Below are positions 7,578 to 18,707 of a DNA stretch of 64,000 bases, piece after piece. The DNA comes from Gammaproteobacteria bacterium (GTDB lineage: Bacteria; Pseudomonadota; Gammaproteobacteria; Pseudomonadales; Azotimanducaceae). The notes beneath the pieces are model-generated. The model saw only the letters and a list, made by a program, of their open reading frames with translations, had not been told where the DNA came from and made no database searches. A program made the position numbers and the translations under genes. The DNA is taken from contig JAPOVK010000036.1 in assembly GCA_026708185.1 (NCBI GenBank), forward strand, positions 1-64,000. The letters run 5' to 3'. Within the stretch, counting starts at the first letter, position 1. Each line of letters begins with the position of its first letter.

Positions 7578-9599
7578 ATGGAACCGAACGCTGAGAGCGA
7601 GGCGCTTTCGCTGATCGCGGGATACGGCGACCGAGCCGACGTCGATGCGCCGCCGATGGGCCTTCGCCGAATGGTGGTGCTCGCGTGGCGCACGTGGCCG
7701 TACATTCGCCCGATGCTCCTCCACCTCATCGGACTCGTCGCGGTCATGCTCGCCGGCGGATTGACCGGCCTCGTCGGCGCATTCGTCGGCGTTGACCTCT
7801 TCGCCAACAAGGTCCTCGTCGGCGAGAAGCTGCAACCCCTCCAGGCCACCGTGCTCTTCGTCGGCGAGGAGTACGTGACGACCGATCCGGTGAAGCTTGC
7901 GGTCGAAGACGACACCGCAGGGGACGAGGACGCGACCATTGAGCCCGACCTCACCAAGGCGCAGCGTCGCACCGTGCGCAACCGGCTGGTGATCTGGGGC
8001 ATCGTCGGCGCCGTTTTCGCGACCGCGGTCGGTTACGTCTTCTGGTACTACAGCACCTGGATCTGGCAGAGCATCAACCAGAACTTGCGGGTCGCGATGA
8101 TCGAACGGGCGGAGTCTCTGTCGCTGAAGTTCCACGACTCGAGCCGTGTCGGCGACGCCATCTTCCGGGTCTACCAGGACAGCGCGATGATCGTGAACCT
8201 CATCCAGAGCGCGATCTTCTCGCCGCTGACCACGCTCTACGGCCTGCTCACGGGGATCGTGATCGTGGCCGCCTTCGATCCTTGGTTCGCCCTCCTCGTG
8301 CTGATGGTCGGCATTCCGACGGCTTACGTCATCGTCAAGTCGACGCCCCGGGTCCGTCGTCGCGCACTTGCCAATCGCGTCGCCAACAGCCGGCTCACGT
8401 CGCGCATCCAGGAGGCGTTCGGGGCGATCAAGGTGGTCAAGGCGAACCGCGCGGAGCGGCGCATATTCGATCAGTTCGACGAGGACTCGAAGGCAGCGCT
8501 CGACGCCGCCTACTTCCTGCGCCTCGACATGGTGCTGGTGACCCTGGTGGTGGCCGTGCTCGGGACGGGCTTGGTCATCGTGTCGGAATACATCATGGTC
8601 GGCTTCGTCATCGAGAACCGGGAGACCTTCGCGGGGGCGCTGCTGGCCGGTTTCGTGGGCTTCGTGGTCTGGAACTACGGTGCGGTGCAGATCGCCGGGC
8701 GCTTCGTGGGCAACCTGTCGGGGAGTGCACGGGGCCTGCTCGGCATCTGGATGCGCATGCAGGATCTGTTCATTGCCCTGGAGCGCGCCTTCTACCTGCT
8801 CGACCTGGAGCCGGAAATCACCGATCCCGACGATCCCGTGCCGTTTCCGGCGCCGGTCGAAGACGTGGCGTGGCGCGCCGTCCATTTCGGCTACGACGCC
8901 GACAAGGTCGTGCTTGCCGGGGTTGATCTCGAGGCGCGGGTCGGCACAGTGACGGCCATCGTAGGCGGCACGGGGGCGGGCAAGTCGACGCTGATGTCGC
9001 TCCTGCTCCGCCTCTACGACCCGGGGGCCGGTACGGTGTCGGTCAACGGCGTGGACATCCGGCACATGGCGGTCTCGGACTTGCGGTCGAACGTCGGCAT
9101 TGCGCTGCAGAAGAACGTCCTCTTCGCGGCAACCGTGGCCGAGAACATCGCGTTCGGCACGCCCGACGCCGACCGCGCGGCTGTCGAAGCGGCCGCTGGA
9201 GTCGCCTGCGCCGATGAATTCATCCGCGCGATGGCGGACGGCTACGACACGGAACTCGGCGAGCGCGGCGGCAAACTCTCCTCGGGCCAGCGCCAGCGGC
9301 TGTCCATCGCTCGCGCGGTGGTGCGCGATACGCCGGTGCTCATTCTCGACGAGCCGACGGCGTCGCTCGATGCCCGTACCGAACAGCGCGTCCTTCGGAA
9401 CCTGGCGGAGTGGGGCCGGGGACGGGTGATCTTCCTGATCACCCATCGCCTGTCGACCATCCGCAACGCCGACCGCATCGCGCTGGTGGAGGACGGCCGC
9501 ATCGTCGAACACGGCACGCACGACGAACTGATGGCGGGTGTCGCCGGCCGGTACCGGGCGTTCGTCGATGCCGAGACCACCGGGCGGGCCGCCGCATGA
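7578..9599 (+). CDS. ABC exporter, TMD-NBD half-transporter (subunit 1)
   Basis: A 673-residue half-transporter: an N-terminal membrane domain (about residues 45-370) then an ATPase domain. Walker A (G-G-T-G-A-G-K-S-T) is near residue 461, the signature L-S-S-G-Q-R-Q near 567, Walker B V-L-I-L-D-E-P near 587, and the H-loop I-T-H-R-L-S-T follows. All catalytic residues look intact. An acidic stretch of about 60 residues between the first two membrane helices is unusually long. ATG 7578 lies 22 bases after the GS-like gene. The stop overlaps the next gene's ATG (ATGA), so the two half-transporters probably heterodimerise in the inner membrane. The exported substrate is unknown (lipid or peptide). 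Confidence 0.88.
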   Translation: MEPNAESEALSLIAGYGDRADVDAPPMGLRRMVVLAWRTWPYIRPMLLHLIGLVAVMLAGGLTGLVGAFVGVDLFANKVLVGEKLQPLQATVLFVGEEYVTTDPVKLAVEDDTAGDEDATIEPDLTKAQRRTVRNRLVIWGIVGAVFATAVGYVFWYYSTWIWQSINQNLRVAMIERAESLSLKFHDSSRVGDAIFRVYQDSAMIVNLIQSAIFSPLTTLYGLLTGIVIVAAFDPWFALLVLMVGIPTAYVIVKSTPRVRRRALANRVANSRLTSRIQEAFGAIKVVKANRAERRIFDQFDEDSKAALDAAYFLRLDMVLVTLVVAVLGTGLVIVSEYIMVGFVIENRETFAGALLAGFVGFVVWNYGAVQIAGRFVGNLSGSARGLLGIWMRMQDLFIALERAFYLLDLEPEITDPDDPVPFPAPVEDVAWRAVHFGYDADKVVLAGVDLEARVGTVTAIVGGTGAGKSTLMSLLLRLYDPGAGTVSVNGVDIRHMAVSDLRSNVGIALQKNVLFAATVAENIAFGTPDADRAAVEAAAGVACADEFIRAMADGYDTELGERGGKLSSGQRQRLSIARAVVRDTPVLILDEPTASLDARTEQRVLRNLAEWGRGRVIFLITHRLSTIRNADRIALVEDGRIVEHGTHDELMAGVAGRYRAFVDAETTGRAAA

Positions 9600-11662
9600 C
9601 GGAGACCCTGGCCACGCCTGCTCGAGCCGCACCGTCGCGGAATGGGGGTCAGAGCAAGACTCTCGCGCTGCTCAAGGAGGTGCTCGGCAGGAACCGTTTC
9701 GACGACCGCATCGACACCCAGCCGGACGTGACGACGGCGCAGGCGCTTGGGGTCATAGGGCGGAGCATCCGCCTGATCGCGGAGGCGAAGGGTCTGTTCG
9801 CGGCCAAGGTGGCGTTCGGGTTCGTAGCGGTCTTCCCCGCGTTGTTCCTGCCATGGATGGCGAAGATCCTGGTCGACAACGCGATTCTTGGGCAACCGTT
9901 CGGCATCACGGCGGTGAGCTACCCCCCGTTCATGGATCCGATCCTCGGCGCGGTCTACGGTCGAGACCCGCTGGGCATCGCCATGGTCCTCATGGTCATC
10001 TATTTCGCCCTGTTGATCGTCTTCGGCGGTCGCTCGGGCGCCACCGGCGCGGGCCTGCTCGAAGGACGCGATGCCGCCACGCAGGCGGAAAACCAGATCA
10101 GCGGCGGTTTGAGCCGGGTCGGCGGAGTGTGGGGTCTCGCCGAGTTCATGGTTCACGTGCGGCTGACGCAGACGCTGTCCAATCGCCTGCGCGCCCGGCT
10201 CTTCGACCGGCTGACGCACCTGCCCATGACTGTGCTGGACGACCAGCGGGCCGGGGACAGCGTCTACCGGGTGCTCTACGACACGCCGATGGCACCGGAT
10301 CTCGCCTACCGGGTGACGTCGGAGCCCTTCTTCATGCTGCTCGGTGCCGCCCTCAACCTCTACATCCTGCAGTACTCATACGGCGAGGTGTCGCCGGAGT
10401 TGGTCTGGGTCGCCTGGGCGGCGGTCCCGATCGCCTTCATCACCACGTTCCCGTTCTCCGGGGCGCTGCGCCGGACGAACCAGAACAAGCGCGCTGCCGG
10501 TTCCGCGACGACGAACGCCATGGAGGAGTCCATGAGCAGCATCGCCGCGGTGCAGAGCCTCGGCGCCGGCGAGCAGGAGAAGGCGCGCTTCGCCGAGCGC
10601 AGCCAGGAGTCGTTCCTGCGCGAGCGCTACTCGATCGCGGTGATCATCGTCGCGGCGTCCGTTGCCGGGGCGGTGGGTGGCATTGCCGCCATCTACGTGA
10701 CCATTCTCGTGTCCGACCGGATCATCGACGGCGTCATGACGGTCGGCGACTTCGCCGTGCTAATCGGCGTCTACTACGGCATCGCCGAGCCGGCGGGCTA
10801 CTTCGGGGCGATCTGGATCAAGCTGCAGGAGACGGTGGCGGCGGCCCGGCGGGTGTTCTTCTTCGCCGACTACGAGTCCGACGAGACGCGGCAGGGCGGT
10901 CGTCCCCTAGCCCGCGTCACCGAAGGCGTTCGCATGCGCACCGTCGGCTTCGCCTACCCGGACGGTCACAGGGCGCTCACGGGGGTGAACCTCGACCTGC
11001 GCGTCGGCGAGTTGGTGGCCCTGGTGGGCCCCACCGGGGCCGGCAAGACGACGCTCGCGTACCTGATTCCCGCGTTGCTGCGGCCGACCTCGGGACGGGT
11101 CCTGGTCGACGGCGTGGATGCCGGCGATATCGATCTCGACGCGCTGCGCCGACAGGTGACCTACGTCTTCCAGGAGCACCTGCTGCTACCGGAGTCGATC
11201 CGGGAAAACCTCGAGCTCGCCAATCCGGAGGCGAGCGAGGAGCGGATGATGGCCGCGCTCGAGACCGCCGGCTGCATGGACTTCATCGCGCAACTGCCGG
11301 ACGGCATCGACACGGTCCTCGGCCGTTCCGGCGACACGCTGTCCGTTGGGCAGCAGCAGCGCCTGTCCATCGCCAGGGGCTTACTCCGCGACAGCAGCAT
11401 CCTGATCCTCGACGAGCCGACCGCCGCGCTCGATCCGCAGACCGAGAACCAACTCGTCGCATCGCTCCACCAGGCCGCGGAAGATCGGCTGGTGGTGGTG
11501 ATCGCGCATCGCCTGTCCACCATCCGCAACGCCGACCGGATCGTGTTCCTGGACGAGGGCCGCGTCCGCGACATCGGCAGTCACGACGAACTGATGGCTG
11601 ACCGCGCGAGCGCCTATCGCGAATTCGTGGAACTGCAGGGCGGGGAAACGCAGGAAAGCTGA
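9596..11662 (+). CDS. ABC exporter, TMD-NBD half-transporter (subunit 2)
   Basis: 688 residues, starting at the ATG that overlaps the subunit 1 stop. The membrane domain covers about residues 60-400. The ATPase domain has Walker A G-P-T-G-A-G-K-T-T near 475, signature L-S-V-G-Q-Q-Q near 582, Walker B I-L-I-L-D-E-P near 601 and an H-loop I-A-H-R-L-S-T. Both nucleotide sites of the presumed heterodimer therefore look canonical, unlike many heterodimeric exporters with one degenerate site. A loop of about 100 residues after the first helix pair (G-R-S-G-A-T-G-A-G-L-L-E-G and on) is atypical. It ends just before a pair of perfect hairpins. Confidence 0.87.
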   Translation: MTETLATPARAAPSRNGGQSKTLALLKEVLGRNRFDDRIDTQPDVTTAQALGVIGRSIRLIAEAKGLFAAKVAFGFVAVFPALFLPWMAKILVDNAILGQPFGITAVSYPPFMDPILGAVYGRDPLGIAMVLMVIYFALLIVFGGRSGATGAGLLEGRDAATQAENQISGGLSRVGGVWGLAEFMVHVRLTQTLSNRLRARLFDRLTHLPMTVLDDQRAGDSVYRVLYDTPMAPDLAYRVTSEPFFMLLGAALNLYILQYSYGEVSPELVWVAWAAVPIAFITTFPFSGALRRTNQNKRAAGSATTNAMEESMSSIAAVQSLGAGEQEKARFAERSQESFLRERYSIAVIIVAASVAGAVGGIAAIYVTILVSDRIIDGVMTVGDFAVLIGVYYGIAEPAGYFGAIWIKLQETVAAARRVFFFADYESDETRQGGRPLARVTEGVRMRTVGFAYPDGHRALTGVNLDLRVGELVALVGPTGAGKTTLAYLIPALLRPTSGRVLVDGVDAGDIDLDALRRQVTYVFQEHLLLPESIRENLELANPEASEERMMAALETAGCMDFIAQLPDGIDTVLGRSGDTLSVGQQQRLSIARGLLRDSSILILDEPTAALDPQTENQLVASLHQAAEDRLVVVIAHRLSTIRNADRIVFLDEGRVRDIGSHDELMADRASAYREFVELQGGETQES

Positions 11663-11731
11663 CCCCCAGTTGCCGTGCGGGCGCCTGATTCTGGCTATTG
11701 GGTCAAGTTTTCCTTCGTCGTCGGCGTGGTC

Positions 11732-11774
11732 GGAGAACGCGTAGCGTTCTCCATCGCGTCGCGTCAGCGACGCG
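11732..11774. terminator. Two consecutive perfect hairpins between convergent genes
   Basis: GGAGAACGC (11732-11740), loop GTA, GCGTTCTCC (11744-11752) form a 9-bp perfect stem. CGCGTCGC (11755-11762), loop GTCA, GCGACGCG (11767-11774) form an 8-bp stem. They lie between the converging ABC gene and pspC, the second overlapping the pspC stop codon. No T-tract follows on either strand, so they may be bidirectional transcript-end stabilisers rather than classic intrinsic terminators. Confidence 0.55.
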
Positions 11775-11997
11775 CCTCGTCACTGCCCCGCTTGCGCTGA
11801 TAGAGCAGCAGCCACAGCAGTATGTAGGCCACGATCACGGTCTTGGGGAAGAAGACGCCGACGATCACGACACCACCGCGCAGGTAGATGGGCTCGATGT
11901 TGAAGTACCGGGCGATGCCGGCGCAGACGCCGCCGATCCAGCCGCCGGACTTGTCGAGAGTCAGCTTGTTGCGGATGCGCTGAAGCTGTTGGCTCAT
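11764..11997 (-). CDS. pspC: PspC-domain membrane protein
   Basis: A 77-residue protein consisting almost only of a PspC domain: G-G-W-I-G-G-V-C-A-G-I-A-R-Y-F-N followed by a hydrophobic segment (V-I-V-A-Y-I-L-L-W-L-L-L). PspC proteins sit in the inner membrane and take part in phage-shock or envelope-stress signalling. The start at 11997 has a GAGGA ribosome site nine bases upstream; an in-frame ATG at 12012 would overlap the upstream gene. No pspA, pspB or pspF gene is nearby, so an orphan or regulator-independent role is likely. Confidence 0.85.
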   Translation of the reverse strand: MSQQLQRIRNKLTLDKSGGWIGGVCAGIARYFNIEPIYLRGGVVIVGVFFPKTVIVAYILLWLLLYQRKRGSDEARR

Positions 11998-12008
11998 AGC
12001 AGGCGTCC

Positions 12009-12317
12009 TCATCGCTTGAGTTGTGGACCGCCGGTGACGGCGTGGGTCTCGCCCTGCACCGGCGCGAGCGGGCAAGGCGGCACCGATTCTCTTGCGAGGG
12101 GCACGTCCATCGCGCTCCCCGGCTGAGGGCTCGTGGGCGGCTGGCACTCGCCGGCGTTGGTCGCGGGTTCGCCCGCAAGCGCGCTGACGCCGCCGGGCGC
12201 GTTAGTGCCCGCAGCCTCCTCGGCAGAAAATGCGCCGAACGTCAGCATCACCACGGTGATCAGGGCGATCGCGAAGAGCGTGGCCCGGGGGGTGCTGATT
12301 CGAGAGATCCTGGTCAT
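12009..12317 (-). CDS. Small exported hypothetical protein upstream of pspC
   Basis: 102 residues from an ATG at 12317. A basic N-terminus is followed by a hydrophobic core (A-T-L-F-A-I-A-L-I-T-V-V-M-L-T-F-G-A-F-S) and then a Pro/Gly/Ala-rich low-complexity region with two well-separated Cys. It ends 11 bases before pspC in the same orientation, so the two are probably cotranscribed and the protein is likely anchored to or exported across the inner membrane. I recognise no family. Coding status is supported by position and the signal-like start rather than by homology. Confidence 0.5.
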   Translation of the reverse strand: MTRISRISTPRATLFAIALITVVMLTFGAFSAEEAAGTNAPGGVSALAGEPATNAGECQPPTSPQPGSAMDVPLARESVPPCPLAPVQGETHAVTGGPQLKR

Positions 12318-12401
12318 CGGAAAGACTCCATCGACTCTGTCGCCGACTAGGTCGGCTTTGACGATTTGTTTCAAATCGCGTGCCAAGGTTCCCTTCATCC
12401 G

Positions 12402-12425
12402 ATCAGCGCGTGTAAGTCTTTGTTT
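12402..12425 (+). repeat. Dispersed ATCAGCGCGTGT motif, copy 1
   Basis: ATCAGCGCGTGTAAGTCTTTG starts at 12402; a near-identical copy starts at 22543. The copy lies in the 284-base spacer between the small exported gene and the CoA-transferase operon, which are divergently transcribed, about 85 bases upstream of the former. A T-run (TTTTTTT) follows. The function is unknown: it could be a shared operator or a small repeat. Confidence 0.55.
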
Positions 12426-12601
12426 TTTTGAGATGCTGTGCGGGAAGGTCACGCGTACTCCCCAATATGGGGGCGTGATTGGCGATTTCCACCACCAGTG
12501 ATTGGTGAAACGGGCAACTGCGGGCAGCAAAGGCCAATTGCGCCGACTCATCCAACGATCTAAGGTTCGCCGTCGGGAGGGGGACTGGGACTAAACAGCT
12601 T

Positions 12602-13789
12602 GTGACGTTGCCGCTCGACGGCTTGCGCATCGTCTCCATTGAGCATTGGGCTGCCGGACCCTACGGGAGCGGCCAGCTTGCCGACCTCGGCGCGGAGGTG
12701 ATCAAGATCGAGAACAAGCGAACCGGCGGCGATGCCTGTCGTGCCGCGGGCCCGTACTTCCTCGGCGACGCCGACTCGCACGTCTTCCAGACCTTCAACC
12801 GGAACAAGCGCTCCCTCACGCTGGACCTCAAGCACCCCGAGGGGCGTGCGATCCTGCTCCGCCTGGTCGCCACCGCGGACGCGCTGATGCACAACCTGCG
12901 CGGGGACCAGGCGGACAAGCTCCAGTTGACCTACGACGATTTGGCCTCAGCCAATCCGCGGATCGTCTGCGCGCACATTTCCGCGTACGGGCGCGAGGGG
13001 GAACGCAGGGCGTGGCCGGGCTTCGATTATCTCATGCAGGCCGAAGCCGGCCTCTATTCGTTGACCGGCGAACCCGACGGCCCGCCGGCGCGGTTCGGCC
13101 TGTCCATGATCGACTACATGACCGGCTCGACCACGTCCACGGCCCTGCTCGCCGGCATCCTCGGTGCGCGCAGCACCGGCCGCGGACGGGACATCGACGT
13201 GGCCCTGTTCGACGTCGCGATGTACCAGTTGAGCTACCCCGCGGCCTGGTATCTCAACGAGGGGTACGTCACCGAGCGGGTCGCGCGATCCGCCCATCCG
13301 TACGCGGTGCCGTCGCAGCTTTTCAAGACAGCGGACGGCTGGATCGTGGTCATGGCCCAGGAGCAGCATTTCTGGGAGCTGTTCTGCGACCTCGTGGACC
13401 GCCCCGACCTCAAGCGCGACCAGCGCTTCGCGCAGCCCCAGGGCCGATTCGAGAATCGCGACGCGCTCACGCCGCTCCTGGATGCCCACTTGGGCATGCA
13501 CGATACGGCGCATTGGATGGCCATACTCGGGGGTCGTGTGCCGTGCGCACCGGTGTACGACCTCGCCCAGGCACTCGACAGTGCCTTCTTTCGCGGGCGC
13601 GGCCGGACCCAGAACGTGGCGCACAGGTCGGGCAAGAACCTCGAGCTGATCGCGAACCCAGTGCGGTTGGACGAACCGCTGCCGGATCGGCCCGGACCCG
13701 CGATCGGCGAGGACACCGAGGACATCCTCGGAGAACTCGGCTACGACGCGGCGGCGATCGTCACGCTCAAGGACACCGGCGTCGTATAA
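12602..13789 (+). CDS. Family III CoA-transferase (CaiB/BaiF type)
   Basis: A 395-residue enzyme that moves CoA between carboxylic acids through an aspartyl-CoA intermediate. The N-terminal G-L-R-I-V-S-I-E, A-D-L-G-A-E-V-I-K-I-E and the P-G-F-D-Y-L-M-Q-A motif are canonical; Asp142 of that motif is the expected nucleophile. The GTG start at 12602 is accepted because the family core begins within a few residues. It heads an operon with an acyl-CoA ligase (27-base gap) and an NCS2 permease (GTGA overlap), suggesting activation and uptake of an organic acid or base. The actual acid cannot be named. Confidence 0.87.
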   Translation: MTLPLDGLRIVSIEHWAAGPYGSGQLADLGAEVIKIENKRTGGDACRAAGPYFLGDADSHVFQTFNRNKRSLTLDLKHPEGRAILLRLVATADALMHNLRGDQADKLQLTYDDLASANPRIVCAHISAYGREGERRAWPGFDYLMQAEAGLYSLTGEPDGPPARFGLSMIDYMTGSTTSTALLAGILGARSTGRGRDIDVALFDVAMYQLSYPAAWYLNEGYVTERVARSAHPYAVPSQLFKTADGWIVVMAQEQHFWELFCDLVDRPDLKRDQRFAQPQGRFENRDALTPLLDAHLGMHDTAHWMAILGGRVPCAPVYDLAQALDSAFFRGRGRTQNVAHRSGKNLELIANPVRLDEPLPDRPGPAIGEDTEDILGELGYDAAAIVTLKDTGVV

Positions 13790-13816
13790 GAAACCATGGC
13801 ACCGAGGTAGAAGCGA

Positions 13817-15477
<1,661 letters not shown>

Positions 15478-15481
<4 letters not shown>

Positions 15482-17226
15482 TCCGCTACCAGCCCGACGA
15501 GAGCCCGCCGGCGCCCTTGGCGCTCGGGCTGGGGTTCCAGCAGGCCGCGCTGTGCATCGCTGGCATCGTCCTGACGCCGCTGATCGTGATCCGCGCAGCG
15601 GGCCTCGCCGAGGACGGCTACCTGGTCTGGGCGGTGTTCGCGGCGCTCGCGATCAGCGGCTTGACGACGATCCTGCAGGCGCGGCGCTTGGGTCCCGTCG
15701 GTGCCGGCTATCCCCTGCTGATGGGCACATCGGGAGCCTTCATCGCGGTCTCCGTCACGGCCCTCGTGGAGGGCGGTCCGGGCATGCTCGCGACGCTGAT
15801 CTTCGTCTCGGCGTTGTTCCAGTTCCTGCTGGCCGCACGGCTCTCCTGGGTCCGGCGGGTGATCACGCCGACGGTGGCTGGCACCGTGATCATGCTGATC
15901 GCCGTGACCGTCATGCCGATCATCTTCGACATGCTTGCCGATGTGCCGGAGGGCACGTCGCCCGCGGGCGCCCCCGTCAGTGCCGCGGTGACGCTCGCGG
16001 TCGTCGCGGGCCTGGCGCTGCGAGCTTCCGGCGCGATGCGGCTTTGGGCTCCGGTGGTCGGACTGGTCGCCGGGTGCGCCGTTTCGTCGTTCTTCGGCAT
16101 GTACGACGTCGACCGCGTACTTGCCGCGGACTGGATCGGCATGCCGCTCGGCTGGCCTGGTGTCGGTCTGCATTTCGGGCCGGAGTTCTGGGCGCTCTTG
16201 CCCGCGTTCGTCTTCGTCACGTTGATCGGGGCAATCGAGACGGTGGGCGACTCGATGGGCGTGCAGACCGTCGCCTGGCGCAAGCCGCGCGCCATCGACT
16301 TCCGCGAAGTGCAGGGGGCGGTCGCCGCCGACGGTGTTGGCAACCTGCTCTCGGGGCTGGCCGGAACCGTGCCCAATACCACCTATTCGAGCAGCATCGC
16401 CATCACCGAACTGACCGGCGTCGCGGCGCGCAGCGTCGGCGTGTGGATTGGCGTCGTCTTCATCGTTGCGGCGTTCCTGCCGAAAGCGGCCGCCGTGCTG
16501 CTGGCGATCCCGGCGCCCGTGGCCGCAGCCTACATCACCGTGCTGCTCGCCATGCTCTTCGTGCTGGGCATGCGCATGATCGTGCGCGATGGCGCCGACG
16601 CCCGCAAAGCGGTCATCGTGGGCGTGTCGTTCTGGGTCGGTGTCGGGTTCCAGAACCAGGTGATCTTCGCCGACCAACTCGGCGGCTTCTGGGGCACGCT
16701 GCTCGGCAACGGCATGACCACCGGCGGCTTGACCGCCATGGTGCTGACCGGGTTCCTGAACTTTACGAGTAGGCGCTCTCGCCGGGTGCGTACCCGTCTC
16801 GATGCCGACGCCGTGCCTCAGGTCGTGGCGTTCCTGCGCACCTTCGCCGAGGGGCGCCGATGGGCCGACGAAGCCGCCGACCGACTCTGTGCGGCCGGCG
16901 AGGAAGCCTTGCACAGCCTGCTCGCCCAGCACGACTCCGATAAGGGTAGCCCGCGCGATCTGCTCCTGACCGCGCGCAGCGATGGTCACGATGCAGAGCT
17001 CGAGTTTGTCGCGGCCACCGGTGGCGGCAACGTGGAGGACAACCTGCTGTTGTTGTCGGAGCGCCCGGAGCAACCGGAACCCCACGAGCTTTCGCTACGA
17101 CTCCTGCGTCACTACGCGTCGTCCGTGCACCACCAGCAGTACCACGGCACGGACATCGTCACGGTGCGGGTTGGCGGGCGCGGTGCCGTGCTGCCGGAGG
17201 ACGACCCGATCGCGGAGGACGGGTAG
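15478..17226 (+). CDS. NCS2 (xanthine/uracil-type) permease with a C-terminal ATPase-like domain
   Basis: A 582-residue protein. Residues about 10-430 form an NCS2/SLC23 permease with roughly 12-14 hydrophobic segments; L-I-G-A-I-E-T-V-G-D-S and T-V-P-N-T-T-Y-S-S-S-I-A-I-T-E-L-T-G-V correspond to the substrate-binding TM8 and TM10 motifs of UraA/UacT-type nucleobase symporters. Residues about 430-582 are soluble and resemble a degenerate RsbW-like HATPase: A-A-G-E-E-A-L-H-S-L-L at the N-box position and L-S-L-R-L-L-R-H-Y-A near the end. GTG 15478 overlaps the ligase stop, with GGAGG upstream. Purine uptake is the default reading. The tail may regulate transport. Confidence 0.82.
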
Positions 17227-17334
17227 TCGAGGCGTCCGTGCCCGCTGGCCTTACGCTAGAGCAACTGGGCGAGGATCGGTCCACTCAGCGATGCATCGCC
17301 TTTTGGTCGGCCACTGGCGGCGGCAGCGTCCTCG

Positions 17335-18666
17335 CTAGCGCGCGAATTCCAGGGCCATGCCGCGGTGGTCGTCGTCCAGGTGACCGTTGTCGAACACCAG
17401 GCTGCCGTTCACGAAGGTGTGCGTGATCCGCGAGCGGAAGGCGATCCCCCGAAACGGCGTCCAGCCGCACTTGGCGTAGACGGGTTCGTCGTCGACGACA
17501 GTGCTCGCGTTCGGATCCACGACCACCAGGTCGGCCCAATAGCCCTCGCGAAGGAAGCCGCGTTCGCGCACCTCGAACAGGGTAGCCGGCGCATGGGCGG
17601 TCTTCTGCACCACCCGCTCGATGTCGAGGTCGCCGGCCTTGACGTGCTCGATGAGGCTCAGCAGGGCGTGCTGGACCAGTGGCAAGCCCGCTGGGGCGGC
17701 GTACCCCGGTGCGGACTTCTCCTCGCGGGTGTGCGGCGCATGGTCGGTGGCGATGACGTCGATCCGGTCTTCGACCACCGCGCGGCGGATCGCGAGCTGG
17801 TCGGCTCGCGTCTTGATGGCCGGATTGCACTTGATGTCCGCCCCGAGCGGGCCGTACCAGGTGTCGTTGAAGAACAGGTGATGGACGCAAGCCTCGGCGG
17901 TTATGCGCTTGTTCCCGATCGGCCCTGGCTCGAACTGATTGAGTTCCTTGGCCGTCGTCAGGTGCAGGACGTGCAGGCGGCTGTTGTAGCGCTTGGCCAG
18001 GTCGATGGCGAAGGACGATGACTTGTAGCATGCCTCCACGGAGCGGATCCGCGGATGCGCGTGAATGGGAATGTCGTCGCCGAATTCCTGCCGGGCCGCG
18101 GCCTCGTTGGCGATGATGGTCGGCGTGTCCTCGCAATGGGTGGCGATGAGCAGCGGCGACGACGCGAAGATGCCTTCCAGCGTCGCCGGGTCGTCGACGA
18201 GCATGTTGCCGGTGGAGGCGCCCATGAACACCTTGACGCCGCAGGCCTTGGTGACGTCGACGGCCTTGATGGCCTCGAGATTGTCGTTGGTGGCGCCGAA
18301 GTAGAACGCGTAGTTGGCGCGCGAACGCTCCGCCGCGCGCGTGTGCTTGTCGATCAGGGCCTCTGCCGTGATCGTCTGCGGCGTGCAGTTCGGCATCTCC
18401 ATGTAGCTGGTGATGCCACCAGCTATCGCCGCGCGCGACTCGGTGGCGATCGTCCCCTTGTGTTCGAGGCCGGGTTCGCGGAAGTGCACCTGGTCGTCGA
18501 TCATCCCCGGCAGCAGCCAGGCACCGCCGAGGTCGATCTCCCGCGTTGCCCGGCGCATGGTGTGGCCACCCACCTGCTCGAGGCGACCGTTGGCAATGGT
18601 CACGTCGCCTTCGAGCCGCTGGCCTTCGTTGACTATGGTCGCGTTCTTGAGGACGGTCGTGGTCAC
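17335..18666 (-). CDS. pyrC: Dihydroorotase
   Basis: A 443-residue amidohydrolase of pyrimidine synthesis (carbamoyl-aspartate to dihydroorotate). The metal motif H-F-R-E-P-G (His61, Arg63), the likely carboxylated Lys in G-V-K-V-F-M-G-A, H-C-E-D, and the late A-T-D-H-A-P-H-T are all intact, so it should be catalytic. Length and D-D-Q-V-H-F-R-E-P-G-L resemble the long (about 440-residue) PyrC form. It is divergent from glcD (41-base gap) and not in a pyr operon. A related hydantoinase activity is possible but less likely. Confidence 0.87.
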   Translation of the reverse strand: MTTTVLKNATIVNEGQRLEGDVTIANGRLEQVGGHTMRRATREIDLGGAWLLPGMIDDQVHFREPGLEHKGTIATESRAAIAGGITSYMEMPNCTPQTITAEALIDKHTRAAERSRANYAFYFGATNDNLEAIKAVDVTKACGVKVFMGASTGNMLVDDPATLEGIFASSPLLIATHCEDTPTIIANEAAARQEFGDDIPIHAHPRIRSVEACYKSSSFAIDLAKRYNSRLHVLHLTTAKELNQFEPGPIGNKRITAEACVHHLFFNDTWYGPLGADIKCNPAIKTRADQLAIRRAVVEDRIDVIATDHAPHTREEKSAPGYAAPAGLPLVQHALLSLIEHVKAGDLDIERVVQKTAHAPATLFEVRERGFLREGYWADLVVVDPNASTVVDDEPVYAKCGWTPFRGIAFRSRITHTFVNGSLVFDNGHLDDDHRGMALEFAR

Positions 18667-18707
18667 GTTGGCTCGACTGTAGGTCCGAGGCGACTATAGT
18701 AACGGCT